Below, piece by piece: positions 12,481-23,292 of a stretch of 64,000 bases of DNA. The notes below the pieces were generated by a model. That model was given only the letters and a program-made list of their open reading frames with translations, made no database searches and was not told the DNA's origin. Positions within the stretch are counted from its first letter, which is position 1. Every line of letters starts with the position of its first letter. Source of the DNA: Polytrichum commune (lineage: Eukaryota > Streptophyta > Polytrichopsida > Polytrichales > Polytrichaceae); assembly GCA_950295325.1 (NCBI GenBank), contig OX485804.1:18664001-18728000 (forward strand). The letters run 5' to 3'. The position numbers were made by a program, and so were the translations under genes.

Positions 12481-15400
12481 TTATATCAATGATCATTCTT
12501 TTTGTATTGAAATATATTATTTATGTATAAATCTTAACATCGAACAAGGAATGGCTTTTCAATAGTACATATGCTTCATGTACAAGTGCATATGATATAA
12601 AATAGTTTTGGCAAAATTCAACCAAGATGTTTGTCTTTACTTGGATTGCTTTTATACAATCCCATTGTGTTGTTTTCATCATATTGGTTGAAAGTTCATA
12701 TGGTAATGGATGCGATCGATGTCGTTCATCAATTGCTTCTAGTGCATTGATGTGACCTTTGTTTTTATAGAAAATCCTTGGATTATTGTGTCTTGTATGT
12801 TCATTTTTGTAAAATAAGTATGATATGGTTTGATTTGTTGGTGGCACATGTAACCAAGATTTGTTTAGTATATCCAAGTCTATATTGGACTAAATGGTTG
12901 TTGAATTCTATTTAGTATGTTGATAAATTGCATATTATTATGTCGCGTCACTCTGTGCAATTCGTAACATTTGATTTTGTCTCACCAAAACGCTGGAGCA
13001 ATTTCATCAAAACCTCTGAGCAATTTTTTTTTTGAATATCCACGCATCTTGTACTAGTGGAACTTGGAAAAAATGTCCACATAACATGACATCCGCATTT
13101 CCAAAATACTTGCTTTGAACATGCTTCACATGTCATAGTCTATTGCCTACAACACTCAACATTCTTGCACCATAGAAGTGAAATTGTATCTATAGCAATA
13201 ATACACAATTGCTTGTAGAGATTTGTCAAATCGTTTAATACTTCATATGAATGTTTTGACATATTAGATAACGATTGATTGATTGGAATAGATAATGCAA
13301 AGTGGATAGTGGTTCCATTGTTGCTGAAAGTCGCATTCCTAATAAATGTCATTAACAATGTTTAGCAGATAGGAAATTTGATTATATATCATATAGTTTT
13401 AAGAGGCCTTGGGCTATTAATTTTAGACAAAATTTCGTACCCATTCCAACACCACCAGTTTAAAATAAATGTATAGGTACGTTTGGATATACTTTCTTCC
13501 AGTTCGGTACATCCTCAAATATTTCTCTTTGTTTTTCATTCAATTAGCAAACAAGGGACTTGTATGATTATTCATCGGGAAAATCTTGTGATTGAGAACG
13601 CATCGTCTAATTTTCAAGAAGTTATAGTAGGCCTTACAACAATGTGCATCATAAGGTAATACTTTTTAATACTTGAACCATTTGTGAGTGAAAAATCCAC
13701 TACATCACTTTCATCATTATCGAGCCCCAATTGTGGTGCTAGTTCTACTAATGCACAATGTGCAACTTGGAACAAACATGTGATAAAGAGGCGTACCCTT
13801 CAAGGTCATGTGTAGTGGGCTTTAATCTAATTTCTAAAGTTGGACTTGTTGATGTTCCGAACGTTCTCAAGAGGATCCAAAGGATTGTGTTGAAATGTGG
13901 TGGCATCAGAGTTCGGGAAGTTTTTGAAGCCCTAGTGGCTAATTGCCGGTAGTTGCTACGAAGGGTCGGATTTTTCCCAATTTACATCGGCAAGAGCCAG
14001 TCTTTTGAAAAATCAATCGGCCAATTGCCTATATTTTCATATTTTCATTGGCCAATATCCGATTAAATGGAATTCATATCGGCACTAATTGTTCTAAAAT
14101 GTATGAAAAGTTATTAGAGATATTTTCTTAGTACAAAATCTTGAATAAGTGAAAAGAAAAGGCATGTTCAAAACTTTAAATTTGAAGAGTTAATATCCTT
14201 GGTAGGAATTGAACCTAGCAATGCCTTCACTGCTTGAAGGCCAAGGGTCCCCCAATTCTTCATAAAAGCAATTGGATAATTTGGTCATGGAAAAGTTGCA
14301 TAATTCAAAAAGTTTAAGGTTTAGGGTACTTCCTCAAGTGCATCATCAGATGCCCCATACAAATAGCGCTCTAGATGCTTCTGGCTGAAATCCAGTAACT
14401 CACAAGAAGAATCGGCTACAATTCCGGGACATTTTCTAGTCCATTGGCTAATTGCCGGAGGATTGAAATTACAGTCAGATTGCCATCCGATGGTTGGAAA
14501 TTTGGACCGGCCATGAGGGGAAATCCATCGGCTGATAATGAACTTGCCGTTGGTTTTCCCCGAACATAGGGTGGCATCCAAGCCCATTGCCACACCTTCA
14601 TCTTTTTCCAACAACAAATCCGCCTCATCATCAACGATGGCATCACCGCCCTTGTCATCCAACATCCAACCATGTGATGTCATCTTCCTCACCCCACTTC
14701 TTCTCCTTTGTCTTCTTATGGGTTTTCTTCATCACCTTAGTTTGGTAGAACTTGTGGAAAACAACATCATCACGGGCAACTTCACTTTCATCAAGTGTCA
14801 ACAACTCCTCTCTCACAAGACATGTCATGCCACCCTATGAAAGATGAATATGAGACATCATGTCATTTACCCAACAATATTGCATAATGAAGGCATTTAC
14901 ATCATGTATATATATATAGTTCCATTATAGTAACAAAATCTTCTTTTGTTTATGTGTCTTGGGCAACCAATACTTGTAGGGAACCTCTTTATTCTTATAT
15001 AATTTTATGTTTCCACAATATCTATAACAACCTATGGTTTAGGTTTGTCTCCTTGAAAACCCCAATGTACTATAGAAGTTGTGATATACTAAGAGATACA
15101 CTGAAATAATAATTTTCAAAAGAGGAGTAGTTGTTGAAGGCAATTGAGATCAAGAAGAGACTTCGAACGAATGCTACCGTTTTGGTTGGGACGGCCATTG
15201 TTGAGGCATGGTAGCTTGCATCTTCCTTCTAATTGCGGGCCTTGGGATTCTTCCCAACAAATTGATCTTGAAAGAACCAAGAATAAAATCACACAGTGGG
15301 TCACTTGTGTGATTCACATTACCACCTAACAACAAAGTCCTTGGAATGCTAGCCACTGATGGATGCATGTGCCTTGCAACTACTTAAAGCTCCCACCAAT

Positions 15401-16388
15401 AGGCCTTGCCACCGTTTGTTGTGCACCACAAATCCAAAAGTACGTGAGAAAAAGAAGAGATGACTCCGATGTTGCCACCGACATTAACGATGATGTTGCA
15501 CCATCTTGAAGTTAATCTAATCAATATGTAATTCCAAAATGGGCATAATGAAATGTAGAGGCACATTGAAGAATCCAACCTATTTTCTAAGGTGAACACA
15601 TTGAACGAGCATGGACATGCTGGCCCGCACCTAATCTCCCCTAAGGCCAAGCCCTAGGTTCCGCATGGTTACTTGAAATATTTGGGGCAACTATGGTTGG
15701 GTGTTCATGTTTGCAAAACTAGAGTAAGAGAAGTCACTTTCCAGTAGCCACAAGCATGACTAATGCCCCCTTCCCACTTGACTTTAGCTAAGCCTAAAAG
15801 TTGGTTCTAAAAACACGGCCTTCACACCATCAACACTATCCAGTCCCGAGCCTAGTTGGCAAATGATGTGGCATGGTCTACATGTGGAGGTTTTAAGCCT
15901 CAAGCACCGACCCGCCCATCGGTATATAGACATGAGGCGAGAATGTAGGACCTTTCAAAGTGTCGCCTCCCGCCCTTGTGATTGGTTGCTTTTAGTCTTA
16001 GCTATGAGGGCACAAGGAGCTTCATTAAGAAAAACTGATGGTAAGATAGATGAGTAGTAAGGAATTTGGGGATGGGACAACAATTATCCAACATGTCGTT
16101 GCTTGGTAGATAAAACAATGAACATGTGTGAAAATTACTTTGCTAAAACCTACTCAAAAATCTCCAGAGCAAGTTCTTGTAGGTGCATTGGGATAGCCGA
16201 ATGCCTCCGCTACAACCGAGGGAGCTTTACCCGGTTTTGAGGAGATCCTTTGGTTATATGGGAAAGTTAGGTGGGAAGGGGACATAAGCACGTCTTCATG
16301 ATTCTTAATCTAAAAATTATAGTAGTGATCAAAACAAGAAACCCTGCAGGAGAAAATTCTCAATGAATGTTTTGGAGCTAGACAAAAG
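11506..16388. other. Gene-poor, AT-rich region with decayed sequence
   Basis: No intact gene was recognised. Minus-strand frames at 12521-13358 read like an old, frame-broken coding sequence but match nothing I can name. A tRNA-like T-arm near 14195 lacks the rest of a tRNA. Contains a (CA)/(AT) microsatellite at 12416-12477. Confidence 0.4.
12416..12477. repeat. (CA)n/(AT)n microsatellite
   Basis: A short CA run passes directly into about 24 AT dinucleotides (12429-12477). Confidence 0.95.
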
Positions 16389-16696
16389 CTACACTAAATA
16401 CAAACGCACACACTAAATATCACCAACCCTATGAAAGTAAGTAACATCAAATGTAAACTCAAACACTAAATATCAACCATGGTAATATGTGGAAGTCACA
16501 TGCACGAATTTAGTGTTAGTAAGGATATGGAAAAAAAATTAACAATGATACAAGGAGAAAAGAGGTGGCAATAGGGAAGATGGCAACACATTTATGTCTA
16601 ACACTAATTATCAAAGAATTAAAAATTAGTGTTGAGCAGGGTAGGGTGATAACAACACTAAATATAATCAAACACTAAATATCATATTTAGTGTAG
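16389..16696. mobile_element. MITE, CTACAC...GTGTAG family I, copy 2
   Basis: About 308 bp, collinear with the element at 1901-2227. Shared interior blocks include CTATGAAAGTAAGTAACAT, ATATGTGGAAGT and AAAAATTAGTGTTGAGCA. The right end TATCATATTTAGTGTAG is intact, while the left TIR has lost part of its palindromic block. Confidence 0.75.
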
Positions 16697-17040
16697 TTTA
16701 AGTGCAAAAACTACTGCTTCAGTAATTTTAGGCCAGGATAGACTACTACATTTGTCCCAAGCTGGAGCTTCGAGGGCCTCCAGCTCAAAGAAAGTTACTC
16801 TCCGAAATGGCTGGGTGAAGTCGTCGTTTTTTGCAATTACAGCCATTTGCTTTACGTAAGTCAATATCTTCTTCTTTCATCACCTTGAAAAGAAGACTGA
16901 GAAACATCTTTGCTAAACCCCAGGAGAGGTTTATGTGTATATATTCCTGACTCACAATTCAAGAAGAAGAAGAAGAAATGCTGACCATGTGATCAACGTG
17001 ATTGGAATGCCCGTTCAACCCACCCTTGGCATTAAACCCT

Positions 17041-17552
17041 CAGGGCATAATACCAGTGATTACACTACGGTGGAGAAGGCCTCCGGTCGGTCAAGAATGC
17101 TTGGCCAAGACATGGTTATATGAGGCAAATGGTGGATGTGCCGGAGAAGAATTAAAGGCAATAAAATATTTCTTAAGGAGTCTTGACCGGTTGAAGTCTA
17201 AACACCTAGAGGAGAAGTCCACCGGAGAAGTCCACCGGTAAAGAGAAGTTCACCTAATGGTGAAGATTTTTTGTGATAAAAAAATCATAATTCTCTACAT
17301 TCACATTGTATCAAAAGATTTCAACAAGAATTGTGTTCATAAGAATTGTGTAATATAATGTTCAATTTTATTCAAAAGATAATGAAAATTGCCAATTTGC
17401 CAAATTGCCAAATTGCCAATTGTCAAGTTTGGCCCATGTAGGAAATAAATGTCTCCTTGGGTGTTTAAGAATGAAGAGTAAACTGAAATTGTGAGTAACC
17501 AGCCATTGTGGAAAAAAATTGCACAAAAAAGAATCGCTAAGGAGCTACTACA

Positions 17553-17647
<95 letters not shown>

Positions 17648-17974
17648 CTTGCCAACACCTTAGGTTTTGAAAAAACCAGATCTGAAATCTACGGTCCAAA
17701 TCTATTTTTGAAAATTAATTTTTTATTGAGTTGGGCTTCTCTGGAGGAGGAGTTTCTTGTCCGGCCTCTTGAGGCCGGAGAAGCCCAACTCCAAAAAGTG
17801 CCGCCATGTAGGCGGCCATGTCATTTTATCATCCATGAGAAAAGTTCACCACCATTGTTTTCTTCACCTAGTGTAAACACCCACCGGTCAAGAGTTACAT
17901 TTTCGACCAATCACAATTGAGAAACGCCCTTTTTTCATGACCGGTGGACTTCTCCACCGTAGTGTAAACCGGCC
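17041..17974. mobile_element. TIR element carrying a long GA microsatellite
   Basis: TACACTACGGTGGAGAAG at about 17061-17078 is matched by the inverse CTTCTCCACCGTAGTGTA at about 17949-17966. An AGGGC/GCCCT end lies outside each arm. The interior has repeated GGAGAAGTCCACCGG blocks and the (AG)44 run. Outer limits are approximate and no transposase is present. Confidence 0.55.
17557..17644. repeat. (AG)44 microsatellite
   Basis: An 88 bp uninterrupted AG run. It creates artefactual Arg-Glu and Ser-Leu reading frames on the two strands. Confidence 0.98.
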
Positions 17975-18412
17975 CTAATACTAGTGGTGCATGACTACTA
18001 ACCCCTCTCGGGGTGGGCACTATAGACATTCCTTAGCCTATGAAGCCATTAACAATGTTGAGAACTAGAGGAAGAAGACTTTATGAGGTTTTGCTATGGA
18101 CCTCATGAACTTCATAAGATTTGTTGAGAGACTTGTTAAGACTTGCGTTTGAGGATCTGGTCCGAAGAACTTGGTGTGAGAAGAACTTGTGCATAAAAGT
18201 GCTCGACATAAACGTTTGCAATCGGCTTGATTCTTTAGCAGTAATTGATGCCATAGCGTGAGAGATTGTCTTTAAGAGGGGCTTAACAAGTTGACAAAAT
18301 TGCATTGCATCATTGGAAATACAACCTAGGTATGAATCCATATACCTAGGTATGTGCATGGGAGGTGTATGGATTCTTGGGGGTTGGCTTGGAAAGAGAG
18401 AACATACCTAAG

Positions 18413-18650
18413 GTAGACGAGGCTAATTTAGTTAGCTTCTTTGATTGGGCGTCCATTTTTGGTTTGTAATCAGTGGTATAGTCGTTTTAATGCAGTGGGT
18501 GAGTGATACATGGTGATTTATCCGCTACCTAGATGATATTTGGGTTAGTCACCTTCACAAAGGTCAAACTACATCCACCGTCCTCTGTGATTAGGAGTGT
18601 TAGCCACCAAGTTATGACATGCTTGATTTTTGTGCCCAAGGTGGGCAAAT
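18413..18650 (+). repeat. Dispersed repeat, copy 1
   Basis: A roughly 230 bp sequence starting AAGGTAGACGAGGCTAAT. It is diverged but collinear with 60467-60690. Shared blocks include ATACATGGTGATTTA, GATGATATTT, GGTTAGTCACCTT and TTAGGAGTG. No ends or coding were found. Confidence 0.6.
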
Positions 18651-19434
18651 TAGGAGCCGGCATGTGGCTGCAAGGTGCCGACCAACTTGTATCGTGGGTA
18701 ATCTATAATGAAAAATAATTCGGCAAAATTTTATCTCACATGTGATCATTTTGGAGACATGACACAACCAACATTGGCATTAAACTTGGCTTTCATTGGC
18801 AAAGGATCCATGTAGAACATGCTAATTAATGATGTTGTCCACTTACACAACAATAAATGATACAAGAGTACCCCACTGTAACATTGTATTGGGAAGTAGA
18901 GAATATTTGATTTTGGAGCCTAGATCAACACCTTCCTCTACTTTCATTTCAATAAGTTCAAATTCTCTAGTCATGATTCACACTTGCTAACATTCTCAAG
19001 TTTCTAATGCTTGAATCCATCGGCTAGATGATTCCACAAAGCTGGAGTTGTCATGTACCTTAGTACAAAAGGGGCAACACCCAAGGACCAAGTTCAAAAT
19101 TTGAGAGACTTGTATGTGCCAAGGAACGCACATGCTTGTACAATTAGGGTGAGTTTCCACGTAGGCTGCTCACCCACCATATTCTAGATAATAGTGGGTT
19201 GGAGGTGTTCTCATGTAGACAAGCACAAGCTGCCAACCAATCACATTCTTGTGACCTACTAGACCATAAAGACCGTGGACATGGGTCGCTAGACTTCCAT
19301 GCACCCACTAAAATAATTTACCTACAAGTGTTGGTCACCGAAGGATTTGAAGATCGATGATATGTAATTCCATCCTTGGTAACTTGGAGGAGGAGGTTAG
19401 TAGGTGGGCCCAAATTTCAGAAAGATGAGAGTAG
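18651..19434. other. Intergenic, no gene seen
   Basis: Between a dispersed repeat and a MITE. Only short, non-conserved frames. Confidence 0.4.
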
Positions 19435-19788
19435 CTACACTGAATATGATATTTAATGTCACTAATTCTTATTGTCTTGCTCATTACTAATTGTTAACCC
19501 AACATTATTTGTCATTCCTTGTAGTTTTTTTTTGGGGGGGGGGGGGATTATAGATTAATAGTGTTGCGATTATTGTCACTCACCAAGTGGATTTTCATCA
19601 AGATTTCAATCATCCATGACAATTTTTCATCACAAGTTGCTGACAAGTGAAGGTAGGGTTTTGGCCAATGGATGAAATCATCCATCATCCATGACAATAT
19701 TGTTCACTTATTCATAAGAAGTGTCATCCAAAAAGTTACTATAGTGACATAAAATACCATATGACACCAATTATTACATTTAATGTAG
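19435..19788 (+). mobile_element. MITE, CTACAC...GTGTAG family II, copy 2
   Basis: About 354 bp, collinear with 2316-2692 and on the same strand. It starts CTACACTGAATATGATATTT and ends TTTAATGTAG. It contains a 13 G homopolymer at about 19534-19546. Confidence 0.75.
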
Positions 19789-20362
19789 TTGACACATACG
19801 ACCCTACCCCAACCCCCTCCCCCTCAAGATTCTATTTACATTTGAACAAGTTTATCTTTATTTCCACTAGAATTTGGTAGGCGAGCAGCCTGCACAGAGA
19901 CTCATCCTAAGTTCCCTATTCAGTTCGCCATAAATCAAGTCTAAATTTTTTGTTTGGTTTTTCACAAAACGAATGCACTTGGTATCAACGAAACTTCAAA
20001 TAGTGCATCCTAAGATCGCGAAGTTTATAATGTAGTACAATTATTGCTTACATGAACCTTGAAAGTCCAACGGGAGTTCATCATCACCTATAGAAAGTGA
20101 AGGTGCCAAGGGTTGAAAGTGGGCATTAATTGTGCAAAGAAATGGCTTTTGACATTGACTAAATGTTGTGGTACTCTATGTAAAGCAACTCAAAGTCTCA
20201 AAGCTGAAAATCGCATGGAACTACGTACTTGTTTGAATCTTGTCAATGTTTTGCTATTGTCCTAACAATGTCCGGGGAGGGTTTTGGACACGATTGCTCA
20301 AGATCCTAGTGTTTCCAAGTCCAACCGATTATACGTTGTGATCTTTCGGTTTTTCTTTATTG

Positions 20363-21375
20363 GGGCCACTTCACAAACAAGCCAAGAGCCAAGAGCCATG
20401 ACCATGAGATTGTGAGAGCCCACAAGAAAGTGTCCAAAGGCCGTCCCAACACACCTCCAAAGTCATGTAGTGTGGTCACGGACCCTCAAGTGTAGTGTGA
20501 AGTCATATGTGACTGGACCCTCAACCAGAGCCCTACATTGGGTGCCCATACCCATGCCCATGGGTTTTGGGTGGGCATGGGTGCGATATTATTGTTCATG
20601 GGTGGGCATGGGTTCGATATTATTGTTCATGGGTGAGCATGGGCTAAAGCAAAGCATATTGGAAGGGGTCATTGAATGAGCTCTCATTCAATGCTTTCGA
20701 GGGTAAGAGCACCAAATCACCTTCACCCAGTAAGGTGCATCCCTGCATCCAACTACAAATCGGAGTCAAACTTCTTGGATGTAGGGAATACGCTAACCAA
20801 GAAGCGCTCCGGGCTGAAGCCAACGATAATGAACGACCTTTTATTTGTCTGATCCAACCAAGACTTGGTGTAGGCGGGTAATACACATTACACAATTTTT
20901 GAATACATGGGCACAGTTTTAATAGCATGGGTGGGCACATGTCATGCTATGGGTGGGCATAGGTCGCTGCTGATGGGCATGGTTTGGGTATGGGTGCAAT
21001 TTAAAAGGAAAATGTTGGGCTCTGCCCTCAACCAAATGCTATTTCAATGAATTTCTATTCATGCCGGTCCTCACACATGATAAAATAGAATAAATCAACG
21101 GTTGTGAGCGTTCAGAGTGCCACGGTCTCCCGGTCTTGTGGTAGGCCTACCTCCAAGAGGTGGTTTTTGAAAAAAGTCCAAGTGACCATGAAACATGATC
21201 CATTCGATGCCATGTAGGAATCTATGAAGACGTTACATCCATCTTGCATTCACATACTCTGTTGGTCCCTCAAGCGTAGTGTGAAGCGAACTTGGACCGG
21301 CTCCGCCTTTTCCACCAATGAGAGTGCTTGAAGTGTAATGGTCATGGGCTCTCAGTCCCGTGTGTGAAGTGGCCC
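20363..21375 (-). mobile_element. PIF/Harbinger-like MITE, copy A, interrupted
   Basis: The left end GGGCCACTTCACAAAC and right end GTGTGAAGTGGCCC are inverted repeats, and the right end is followed by TTA. It matches the element at 22105-22605 in opposite orientation and is split by a 499 bp hAT-like insertion at 20526-21024. The superfamily is inferred from the 3 bp TTA duplication seen at better-preserved copies. Confidence 0.7.
20526..21024. mobile_element. hAT-like MITE inside copy A
   Basis: A 499 bp insertion. The left end CAGAGCCCTACATT is matched inversely by AATGTTGGGCTCTG at the right. The flanks carry an exact 8 bp duplication, CCCTCAAC, at 20518-20525 and 21025-21032. TIRs starting CA with an 8 bp duplication are typical of hAT elements. 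The interior is rich in CCCATGCCCA-type repeats and has no transposase. Confidence 0.75.
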
Positions 21376-21647
21376 TTAATTTGAGGTAAGTCCCATAGAT
21401 TCCACTTAAATGATCTGTAATTTTCTTGATGTCTTGAATTTCAACCGAATGTTTTTGAAACTCAACCGGTTCATATGTAACTAGCGGTCGGTTCTCTCTG
21501 TTCATTGTATCCTAGAATAAAGGAGTTTGGATTTATGATCATTTATTATTCCATGTTGGATTTGGTCACACTTGTTGAAGTTGCTAACCTAATAGCATGT
21601 CTTTCAAAAATTAGAAAAGAGAGCATGTGTGAAATGGTTCCGGAATG

Positions 21648-22004
21648 CTACACTAAATGTGATATGTTAGTGTCATATGGTATTTAACGTCACTATGGTA
21701 ACTTTTTGGATGACACTTCGTATGAATAAGTGAAAAAATATTGTCATGGATGATGGATGAGTTCATCCATTGGCCAAAACCCTACCTTCTCTTGTCAACA
21801 ACTTATGATGAAATATTGTCATGAATGATTGAAAATTGGATATAAAATCACTTGGTAAGTGACAATACTTGCAACACTGTAAACCTATATTTCCCCCCAA
21901 AAAAATTACAAGGAATGACAAATAATGTTGGGTTAGCATTTAGTGTCGGTGACACTATACCATGGTTTACAATTAGTGTTGAGAAAGACGATATTTAGCG
22001 CACC
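21648..22004 (-). mobile_element. MITE, CTACAC...GTGTAG family II, copy 3
   Basis: About 357 bp in inverse orientation to copies 1 and 2. It keeps GGTAACTTTTTGGATGACAC and GACAAATAATGTTGGGTTA. The end near 22000 is degraded. Confidence 0.7.
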
Positions 22005-22104
22005 TATTTACAAGGTGTTTATGGTAATGTCTAATTTTTGAGGTACATTAATGCTTTCCAAGCAATTTATCATCAAAGATCGTTCTATTGATTGTGTAGA
22101 CTTA

Positions 22105-22605
22105 GGGCCACTTCACACATGAGACTGAGAGCCCGTGACCATTTACACTTCAAGCACTCTCATTGGTGGAAAAGGCGGAGCCGGTCCAAGTTTACTTCAC
22201 ACTACGCTTGAGGGACCAACACAGTATGTGAATTGCAAGATGGATGTAACGTCTTCATAGATTCCTACATGGCATCGAATGGATCATGTTTCATGGTCAC
22301 TTGGACTTTTTTCAAAAACCACCTCTTGGAGGTAGGCCTAACACATAACCATGAGACCATGACACTCCGAACACTCACAACCATTGATTTATTAGATTTT
22401 ATCATGTGTGAGGACCCGCGTGAATAGAAATTCAATGAAATAACATTTGTTTGAGGGTCCGGTCACATATGACTTCACACTACACTTGAGGGTCCGCGAC
22501 CACCCTACACGATTTTGGAGGTGTGTTGGGACGGCCTTTGGACACTTTCTTTTAGGCTCTCACAAGTTCATGGTCACGGCTCTTGGTTCGTGTGTGAAGT
22601 GGCCC
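22105..22605 (+). mobile_element. PIF/Harbinger-like MITE, copy B, intact
   Basis: A 501 bp uninterrupted copy. It begins GGGCCACTTCACACATGA and ends GTGTGTGAAGTGGCCC. TTA precedes the left end (22102-22104) and TTG follows the right. It is the best reference for the family, whose other copies are at 20363-21375, 50140-52163, 50351-51888, 56939-57420 and, in part, 44610-45351. Non-coding. Confidence 0.8.
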
Positions 22606-22912
22606 TTGGCCCTTAGTATGATAGCTTTCCAACTTTCATGTGTATGTCAACTCCAAATGTAAACTCCAACTTGCATTTTCCTTGAATAATTTTTTTATTG
22701 AGATAGATCCCCTAGGGGTTTGGGGGCATGTAATATGACCTAGTATACTTGGAAACCAACTCCAAGTCACATCATAACAATCTCATGTCCATGTACTAAG
22801 TCGTCTAATGGTCACTCGGTGGATTTGGACAAGCAATAAATTATTGAGGGTTGGGCCCTCTATGGCCGTAGAGGAAGAGAGAGAGAGGGAGACTTCATCT
22901 TGATCATAATTG

Positions 22913-23292
22913 CTACACTAGATGTGATATTTAGTGTCAAATGGTGTTTAATGTGATTGTGTTCACTTTTAGGCCGACACTACTTATGAATAAGTGAACA
23001 AATATTGTCGTGGATGATGGATGAGTTCATCCATTGGTCAAAACTATACATTCTCTTATCAACAACTTGTGATGAAATATGGTCATGGGTGATTGAAATT
23101 TGGATGAAAAATCACTCGGTAAGTGGCCGTAATTGCAACACTGTAAATCTATAATCCCCCCCCTCCAAATTACAAGGATTGACAAATAATGTTGGGTTAA
23201 CACTTAGTGTTGGTGACACTATATTGCGGTTTACAATTAGTATTGAGCAAGACGATTAAAATTGGGGACACTATATTTCATATTTAGTGTAG
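22913..23292 (-). mobile_element. MITE, CTACAC...GTGTAG family II, copy 4
   Basis: About 380 bp in the same orientation as copy 3. It starts CTACACTAGATGTGATATTT and ends TTCATATTTAGTGTAG. Confidence 0.75.

Noticed and set aside
12521-13358. Cluster of minus-strand frames suggesting a decayed gene
   Set aside because: Every frame is broken by stops and none matches a family I can name. Kept only as a note in the region entry.
13898-13915. TGGCATCAGAG, resembling an LTR retrotransposon primer-binding site
   Set aside because: No flanking long terminal repeats, polypurine tract or gag-pol coding were found nearby.
14195-14280. tRNA-like segment on the minus strand with a GGTTCAATTCC T-arm
   Set aside because: The anticodon loop lacks T33, and the acceptor and D stems do not pair. 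Probably chance or a decayed tRNA-derived repeat.
17337-17920. Arg-Glu and Ser-Leu repeat proteins on opposite strands
   Set aside because: Both are translations of the (AG)44 microsatellite.
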